A DNA stretch of 31,000 nucleotides, from assembly GCA_903861445.1 (NCBI GenBank), contig CAIOUK010000144.1, positions 1-31,000 on the forward strand, read 5' to 3'. A program made the position numbers and the translations under genes. This DNA is from an uncultured Verrucomicrobia subdivision 3 bacterium (lineage in GTDB: Bacteria; Verrucomicrobiota; Verrucomicrobiia; Limisphaerales; UBA11358). Within the stretch, counting starts at the first letter, position 1, and the number at the start of each line of letters is the position of its first letter. This document shows, piece after piece, positions 23,668 through 28,948 of the stretch. Under the pieces are notes generated by a model that was not told the DNA's origin, made no database searches, and was given only the letters and a program-made list of their open reading frames with translations.

Positions 23668-23700
23668 ACATCGAATCAATCGGACACGCCTGCGACTAAA

Positions 23701-24867
23701 TCATCCACTCACGCGTCGGAGAATCAGCAGACCACCGAGTCCGCACAGCAATAAACCCGTCACCGCCAGCGCGCCGGCATTCGCAGTTTGCGGCAGCAAT
23801 TGCAGCGACACCGCGCCGACCGCCGGCCCGATGCAGTTGCCGATGCCAACGGTCGCTTCGTGAATGCCGCCGTGCTCGCTTTTGGCTTCGCTCGCATCCA
23901 TCGCGTAAAACAGCGACGAGTAATAAATCAGCCCGATGGCCGTGCCAAAGAAAAATTGCGCGACCAGGACGGTCGGCAAATTCGGCGTGATCAGAATCGC
24001 CGCGAACGACGCGATGATTAGCGCAAAGGCCGTGACCAACCAGCGGAACCGGTAATGCCAGCCGTCCCACCGCCAGAACAATACAAACGCTGCCAGCCGC
24101 ATAAACCCCCACAGCGAACACGCGAAGCCGGCAAACATTGGTGTGAGGTGGAATTTGACCGCAATGCCCGGCAGCACCGCGACGAGCGTGTTGATGGCGA
24201 TGTAGGCGAACGGATTTGCCAGCCACGCCAGTTGCTGAAATTTTTTGGCATCAGCCGGCGGGGCGCGATGCGATTCCGGCGCGGGCGTGGATTCGGTTTG
24301 CGCCGCTGGTTGATAAATTCTTTGCAGGTAAAACATCATGGCCAGTTGCACGACCATAAAAATGAGCGGCACCCAGAAGAGGCTCGCGTAGCCTAGTTTT
24401 TCGATGAGTGCTCCACCGACAAACAGCGCGAGGGCATTCGTGGCGGCCCAAGTAACATTGTAGAGACCGACCGCGTGCGGCACGCGCGCCGGCGCTTCGC
24501 CTTCGGTGACCAACGCCTCGAGCATCGGCCAAGTCAGACAAACGCTCGCCGAAACTACCATGGCGACAACAATCTGGCCAACGGCTGTATCCAGCATCGG
24601 GCCGATGGCAAAGGCGGTTCCCATCAGGGTAAAGCCCAGTTTCACCGAAAAAATATTGCCGTAGCGTTGGCCAAATTTTCCACCCTGCCACGCCGAAAAC
24701 GCATAGATTAGGCCGAGCAAGGCGGCAACCGCCAGATTGGCCTTGTCGCTGAAGCCGAATTTATCGTGCAGCAGAAAATAGACGTAGGTGAAATAAATCG
24801 TGGTGGCGAAGGAATTCAGCCCGATGATGGTGTAGCAAAGAAATTGTTTTTTTTGATGGCGGTTCAT
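23701..24867 (-). CDS. Major facilitator superfamily transporter
   Basis: A 388-residue integral membrane protein with about 12 predicted helices, the first beginning near residue 8. It has an MFS-like Gly-x-Tyr-Gly turn between TM2 and TM3 (Gly-Gly-Lys-Phe-Gly-Gln-Arg-Tyr-Gly) and a long cytoplasmic loop rich in Pro, Ala and Glu near the middle, separating the two six-helix halves. The substrate cannot be named. I choose ATG 24867, whose ATGA overlap with the NUDIX stop implies coupled translation; the longer open frame to 24963 lies wholly within the NUDIX gene. The stop is 83 bases before the sulfatase ATG. Confidence 0.9.
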   Translation of the reverse strand: MNRHQKKQFLCYTIIGLNSFATTIYFTYVYFLLHDKFGFSDKANLAVAALLGLIYAFSAWQGGKFGQRYGNIFSVKLGFTLMGTAFAIGPMLDTAVGQIVVAMVVSASVCLTWPMLEALVTEGEAPARVPHAVGLYNVTWAATNALALFVGGALIEKLGYASLFWVPLIFMVVQLAMMFYLQRIYQPAAQTESTPAPESHRAPPADAKKFQQLAWLANPFAYIAINTLVAVLPGIAVKFHLTPMFAGFACSLWGFMRLAAFVLFWRWDGWHYRFRWLVTAFALIIASFAAILITPNLPTVLVAQFFFGTAIGLIYYSSLFYAMDASEAKSEHGGIHEATVGIGNCIGPAVGAVSLQLLPQTANAGALAVTGLLLCGLGGLLILRRVSG

Positions 24868-25328
24868 GGGTGCGGCGAAATTTCCCGAACGGCTTGGCGA
24901 CAATACCATTTCACCGCGTCGGTCATTGGCGGCGTGAGGTGATCCAATTCGGCGGTGGAACACCAGCGAATGTCATGGTGCTCTTCCGTTGCCAGCGTAA
25001 TCTTGCCATTTTTCGGCCGCGCCCAGTAGAGCAGGCCGATGTGTTCGTGCGAATCACTGATGCGATGGATGTCCAGAAAACGCGGTGCAATGAGCGCGCG
25101 CGTGCCGGGCGAGGTCGTGGGTGGGCGTTCGCCGAGTAATTCTACATCGAGGCCACTTTCTTCCTTCGCCTCGCGCAACGCCGCCTGCTCCGGGTCTTCG
25201 TCCAGTTCGATGTGCCCGCCAAGCGGCAGCCATTTATCGAGCTTGCGATGATGGATGAGCAGAATCTTCCCGTCGTGAACGATGAAAATCGCGACGGTGA
25301 AATCAATTTTTTCGTGAATATGCGCCAC
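24864..25328 (-). CDS. NUDIX hydrolase
   Basis: This 154-residue protein has a perfect Nudix box (Gly-x5-Glu-x7-Arg-Glu-Ala-Lys-Glu-Glu-Ser-Gly-Leu, about residues 38-60), which coordinates Mg2+ for hydrolysis of nucleoside diphosphate-linked compounds. The N-terminal Phe-Ile-Val-His-Asp-Gly-Lys-Ile-Leu-Leu-Ile-His-His strand is typical of MutT/ADP-ribose-type members; the substrate is not predictable. The start is GTG at 25328, four bases after the acyl carrier protein stop, and the TGA overlaps the MFS start. The three genes therefore look like one tightly packed operon. Confidence 0.92.
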   Translation of the reverse strand: MAHIHEKIDFTVAIFIVHDGKILLIHHRKLDKWLPLGGHIELDEDPEQAALREAKEESGLDVELLGERPPTTSPGTRALIAPRFLDIHRISDSHEHIGLLYWARPKNGKITLATEEHHDIRWCSTAELDHLTPPMTDAVKWYCRQAVREISPHP

Positions 25329-25332
25329 GCTT

Positions 25333-25839
25333 TTAGTTTGTCTTGGATTTCACAGCATCAGCAACGTAATCAACCACGCTTTGAAATGTGAGCATCTTCT
25401 CAGCAGCAGAATCTGGAATTTTAATTTCAAATTCCTTTTCAATTTCGATGACAAATTCTACCGTGGACATCGAATCCAAATCATCCATCCGTAAATCTTG
25501 AATGAAACGATCTGAGGGATTCATTCGCGACAAATCAATATCAATGTGATTTGCTAAAATTTTTCGGAGCTTGGCGGCAATTTCCGCGCGGTCGGGTGAA
25601 AAATAATGCTGGCCGAATTCTTTTTCGCTTAAAACTGGACGCCCCTGAAAATGTTCTTCAAAAAGCTGTGCCTGATGTTTTATAGCAACATGGTTAAAGC
25701 AAAGAAAAGCAGGAATAAAAACAGCAATAGCCCAATACCAAGCCAGCCCAAAAAAAATGACTGTGCCTTCGCCCACAATGACAACCACCACACCAGCCAG
25801 CATGAAAAGCCAGAATTTTTTGTCGAAAGGAGCTTTCAT
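25333..25839 (-). CDS. Membrane-anchored acyl carrier protein-like protein
   Basis: A 168-residue protein joining two N-terminal hydrophobic helices (about 9-29 and 32-50, with Val-Val-Val-Val-Ile-Val and Trp-Tyr-Trp-Ala-Ile) and a polar linker to a C-terminal acyl carrier domain (about 84-165). The domain ends Ile-Glu-Lys-Glu-Phe-Glu-Ile-Lys-Ile-Pro-Asp as in ACPs. The attachment motif is Asp-Ser-Met (Ser123) instead of the common Asp-Ser-Leu, which is also seen in some functional carrier proteins. It would hold a phosphopantetheine arm at the cytoplasmic face of the membrane. No acyltransferase, ketosynthase or phosphopantetheinyl transferase is adjacent. GC content is about 40% against about 58% around it. 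The ATG begins about 10 bases after a terminator. Confidence 0.85.
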   Translation of the reverse strand: MKAPFDKKFWLFMLAGVVVVIVGEGTVIFFGLAWYWAIAVFIPAFLCFNHVAIKHQAQLFEEHFQGRPVLSEKEFGQHYFSPDRAEIAAKLRKILANHIDIDLSRMNPSDRFIQDLRMDDLDSMSTVEFVIEIEKEFEIKIPDSAAEKMLTFQSVVDYVADAVKSKTN

Positions 25840-25840
25840 T

Positions 25841-25878
25841 TCTAATAAAAAACGCCCCGACGCGAGCCGGGGCGTTTT
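25841..25878 (-). terminator. Rho-independent terminator after korB, just before the ACP gene
   Basis: AAAACGCCCC at 25849-25858 pairs with GGGGCGTTTT at 25869-25878. On the minus strand the hairpin is followed by TTTTTTATTA. It lies 13 bases after the korB stop and ends at the edge of the ACP-like gene (ATG at 25839). It either ends the korAB transcript or partly controls read-through into ACP-NUDIX-MFS. Confidence 0.88.
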
Positions 25879-25891
25879 GCGTCGAAATAAT

Positions 25892-26827
25892 TTATTTCAT
25901 CCGGTCGAACGTCTTCTGCAAAATCTGCCAGTCTTTCTGGCCAGTGAATTTGCCTTGCAACGATTGGACGATTTCGTTTTCCCGCGCGTTCTTGGTCGGC
26001 TTGTTGACCTTGTAAAGCACGCCAAAGTTGCCAGGAAAATCCGCGCTGGCCAATTTGTAGGCCGCAAATTCATCGGTCACGTCGTGGCTTTTCGGCACTT
26101 CGTTGAACGCGCCGCCTTTGCGGGGATTCGCGGCATCGAACGCGCCTTCGTAAAATTCCACGCATTCGCTCAAGCAATGCACGAAGCTGAAACCGTCGTG
26201 ATCCATCGCGGCTTCCATCGTCGCGAGAACGTGGTTTGGATTCGAGGCCGAGGTGCGCGCGACGAACGATGCGCCGACGGAAATCGCCTGTCTGGCCGGA
26301 TTGATCGGATAATCCACCGCGCCCCAGATGTCCGTCTTGCTCTTGAAACCGAGCGGTGACGTGGGCGAAGTCTGTTTCTTCGTGAGGCCGTAGACTTGGT
26401 TGTCCATGACGACGAGCGTCATCTTGATGTTCTTGCGCGCGGTGTGCGTGAAATGGTTGCCGCCGATGGAGAACGCGTCGCCGTCGCCGCTGAAGGCGAA
26501 AACGTGCAAATCGGGACGTGAGAGCGAAACGCCGCTGGCGAACGGCAGCGCGCGTCCGTGGATGAAATGCGCGCCGTGCGCCTGCACGAAATACGGGAAG
26601 CGGCTGGAGCAGCCGATGCCGGAAATCGTGGTGATTTTTTCGTGCCACAGCTTGCGCTTTTCAATCAATTTGAAATACAGCGCGAGCACCGAAAAGTCGC
26701 CGCAGCCGGGACACCATGTCGGGTGGTCGGCAACGATTTCTTTGCGGGTGAGCGCCTTGCGTTCGCCGGTGGCGGTTTCGGTCACGACGGCGGGGACGAT
26801 CGGTTTTTCGGTCAAAGTCTGGCTCAT
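25892..26827 (-). CDS. korB: 2-oxoacid:ferredoxin oxidoreductase, beta subunit (KorB-like)
   Basis: A 311-residue thiamine-pyrophosphate-binding subunit. Trp-Cys-Pro-Gly-Cys-Gly-Asp near 38-44 carries cluster-linked cysteines, and a further Cys lies in Gly-Ile-Gly-Cys-Ser-Ser. Gly-Asp-Gly-Asp-Ala-Phe-Ser-Ile-Gly-Gly-Asn-His is the TPP/Mg motif, followed by Asn-Gln-Val-Tyr-Gly-Leu-Thr-Lys. With the alpha-gamma subunit upstream it forms an enzyme oxidatively decarboxylating a 2-oxoacid (most likely 2-oxoglutarate) to the acyl-CoA with ferredoxin as acceptor. It follows korA by 18 bases. Pyruvate or a branched-chain oxoacid cannot be excluded. Confidence 0.93.
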   Translation of the reverse strand: MSQTLTEKPIVPAVVTETATGERKALTRKEIVADHPTWCPGCGDFSVLALYFKLIEKRKLWHEKITTISGIGCSSRFPYFVQAHGAHFIHGRALPFASGVSLSRPDLHVFAFSGDGDAFSIGGNHFTHTARKNIKMTLVVMDNQVYGLTKKQTSPTSPLGFKSKTDIWGAVDYPINPARQAISVGASFVARTSASNPNHVLATMEAAMDHDGFSFVHCLSECVEFYEGAFDAANPRKGGAFNEVPKSHDVTDEFAAYKLASADFPGNFGVLYKVNKPTKNARENEIVQSLQGKFTGQKDWQILQKTFDRMK

Positions 26828-26845
26828 AGTTTTTGGCGGTTGAGA

Positions 26846-28651
26846 TTATTTCTGCGCTTTGGCTTTCACGAGTTCGACGATTTCCTTCACCTTCCAAGTG
26901 AGGCCGTCGGTTTTGTTGATGCCTTGAATTTTCGGATCAGCATAGCGTGCGCGCAAAATCGTGCCGAGCTGACCGATGCCGTAAAGGCCTTCGTCATTCA
27001 TTTCCACGACAAACACGTGGTTGAAGCCGGAGAAAATATTTTCCAAACCGTTCGGCAACGGATTAACGTAGCGCAAATGAATCGCGGAAACGCTGTCGCC
27101 AGCGGCGCGGAAACGATCCACGGTTTCCTTAATCGGGCCTTCGGTGGAACCCCAGCCGACGAGGAGAACATTGCCTTCCGCCGGGCCGTAAATTTTCGGC
27201 AGCGGCAGCGTCGCGCCGAGCGCCTGCAATTTTTTCCGGCGCTTGGCGTTTTGCAGCATGTGGACTTTCGGTGAGCCGCTCGGATGGCCGTATTCGTCGT
27301 GTTCCAGGCCGGTGGCGATGGGATATTTTCCATCCAAAATGCGCGTGCCCGGCTTGACGTGCTGGGTGACGCCGTCTTTCGCGGCGAGATCATAAGGCTT
27401 GTGCGTGGCGACCGGCGTGAGGTCGGGCGAAATGTCCTGACAAACTTTTTCCAGGTTCGGCTCAGTGAACGCCTCGATGCGCGTGGCGATGCCCTGGTCG
27501 GTGAGGAAAAACACCGGCGTATTATATTTGCGCGCGATGTTCACAGCCTCGATGGCCATGTAGAAACAATCTTCCACGTTCGCGGGCGCGAGCACCACGC
27601 GCGGCGCGTCGCCGTGGCCGCCGTTGATGGCAATATTCAAATCGGACTGCTCAATGTTCGTCGGCATACCCGTTGAAGGACCGCCGCGCTGGACATTGAT
27701 TACGACCAAAGGCATTTCGGCCATGACTGCCCAGCCAATCGCTTCGGTCTTAAGCGCGATGCCCGGACCGCTGGAACCAGTCACGGCCACGCGGCCGGCG
27801 AAGCTCGCGCCGAGCGCCATCGAGACGGAGGCGATTTCATCTTCGCACTGGATGAACGAGCCGCCGTATTTCGGCAGTTCGCGGCGCATGATTTCCATGA
27901 TGTCAGTCCACGGCGTGATCGGATACGCCGCGCCGAAACGCACGCCGGCGGCGATGAGGCCGTAGGCGATGGCTTCGTTGCCGTTCATCACGACCTGCGT
28001 GCCGTCCTTTTTCTTGGAATCAACAAACTTGAAGGTCTCCAGCAAATTCGCCGGCGAATTGGCGTAGCCGGCGTGGAACGCGGCGAGTGCGTTGTTCAAG
28101 ATGCTCGGGTCTTTGCCGGTGAAGCGTTCGCCGATGAGCTTTTCCAATTTCGGAATGTTCAAATCAAACATCTTGGCGATGAGGCCGAGCGAATAAATAT
28201 TTTTGCCCTTGTCCTTGGCCGTGCCGCCGATGGCCTCGACCGTGAGCGAAGAAATCGGAATGCCGACGTGGTGATAATCTTTCTGCCATTCTTCCTTTGG
28301 CACGACGTGATCGCTGTCGTAAAGCACGATGCCGTTTTTCTTGAGCGAGTTGATGTGGCCTTCGTAGCTGTGTTGGTAGAAGCACAGCAGCACGTCGGCG
28401 TCGTCGCCAGCCGTCAACACCTCGCCGCTGCCGACGCGCACCTGAAAAATGGACGGCCCGCCGGAAATGGTGGACGGAATCGTCATGAACGTCATGACTT
28501 CCTGCTCGCTGCGGCCCGCGAGCCGCGCGAGGAAGCCGCCGATGGCCTGGATGCCATCCTGCGAATTGCCCGCGATGCGGATGACCACTTCGTTGATCTT
28601 CGAAACTTTGGGCGCGCCGCCTGACGACACGCCGACTGTTGCATTACTCAT
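26846..28651 (-). CDS. korA: 2-oxoacid:ferredoxin oxidoreductase, fused gamma-alpha subunit (KorA-like)
   Basis: A 601-residue protein in which the gamma domain (about 18-195; Ala-Gly-Asn-Ser-Gln-Asp-Gly, Ser-Gly-Gly-Pro-Ser) is fused to the alpha domain (about 217-600). Alpha-domain marks are Tyr-Pro-Ile-Thr-Pro, Glu-Asp-Glu-Ile-Ala, Thr-Gly-Ser-Ser-Gly-Pro-Gly and Gln-Arg-Gly-Gly-Pro-Ser-Thr-Gly. This arrangement is typical of two-subunit KorAB enzymes using ferredoxin. No separate ferredoxin subunit is adjacent. The ATG at 28651 is preceded by a weak AAGG at 9 bases and by a long structured leader with its own promoter. It is co-transcribed with korB, which ends at a terminator. Confidence 0.94.
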   Translation of the reverse strand: MSNATVGVSSGGAPKVSKINEVVIRIAGNSQDGIQAIGGFLARLAGRSEQEVMTFMTIPSTISGGPSIFQVRVGSGEVLTAGDDADVLLCFYQHSYEGHINSLKKNGIVLYDSDHVVPKEEWQKDYHHVGIPISSLTVEAIGGTAKDKGKNIYSLGLIAKMFDLNIPKLEKLIGERFTGKDPSILNNALAAFHAGYANSPANLLETFKFVDSKKKDGTQVVMNGNEAIAYGLIAAGVRFGAAYPITPWTDIMEIMRRELPKYGGSFIQCEDEIASVSMALGASFAGRVAVTGSSGPGIALKTEAIGWAVMAEMPLVVINVQRGGPSTGMPTNIEQSDLNIAINGGHGDAPRVVLAPANVEDCFYMAIEAVNIARKYNTPVFFLTDQGIATRIEAFTEPNLEKVCQDISPDLTPVATHKPYDLAAKDGVTQHVKPGTRILDGKYPIATGLEHDEYGHPSGSPKVHMLQNAKRRKKLQALGATLPLPKIYGPAEGNVLLVGWGSTEGPIKETVDRFRAAGDSVSAIHLRYVNPLPNGLENIFSGFNHVFVVEMNDEGLYGIGQLGTILRARYADPKIQGINKTDGLTWKVKEIVELVKAKAQK

Positions 28652-28948
28652 AATAGGAGCCTTGGAAACTAAAGATTACTTTGGCAACGCCAATTGACTA
28701 CTGAAGACATTTCAGTGCGACACCGTTGCGATAACACGTTAAAGCACTTCCGGCCAACGTGTCAAATTCTAATGACGCATATATCTATCTAAATACAAGC
28801 TAGTTGCGAAGCAACTAGAAACCCATTCAGCGGCGCAAATAATTTTGATAAGTTTTATTGATAAACGGTTTGGTGAAAATCAGCCGGCGGCACGCGCGGC
28901 TTTGGTGGCGGCGGCGAGGAGGTTGCCGGTAAAATGTTTTTCCTGAAA
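28652..28948. other. Non-coding gap between korA and valS with a perfect small hairpin
   Basis: This 297-base gap, AT-rich in its middle, holds no convincing reading frame. It contains the predicted korA promoter and leader (28652-28765) and a perfect inverted repeat CTAGTTGC-GAA-GCAACTAG at 28800-28818. The hairpin lies 130 bases after the valS stop, lacks a clear T-run on either strand, and so is an unproven terminator. The remainder (28819-28948) shows no feature I can name. Confidence 0.5.
28738..28765 (-). promoter_or_regulatory. Predicted sigma-70 promoter for korAB
   Basis: On the minus strand TTGACA (28760-28765), a 16-base spacer and TTTAAC (28738-28743) predict a start near 28731, giving a leader of about 79 bases. 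That leader contains two small hairpins, at 28700-28716 (six-pair stem) and 28681-28693 (five-pair stem). The -35 is perfect and the -10 matches at four of six positions. Confidence 0.55.

Noticed and set aside
22304..23863. Plus-strand open frame of 519 codons opposite the second sulfatase
   Set aside because: Antisense to a sulfatase with complete active-site motifs and running past its promoter; the translation is low-complexity Arg/His-rich with no recognisable fold.
28800..28818. Terminator for valS
   Set aside because: The stem is perfect but short, 130 bases from the stop and without a following T-run on the minus strand; kept only as a hairpin in the gap entry.
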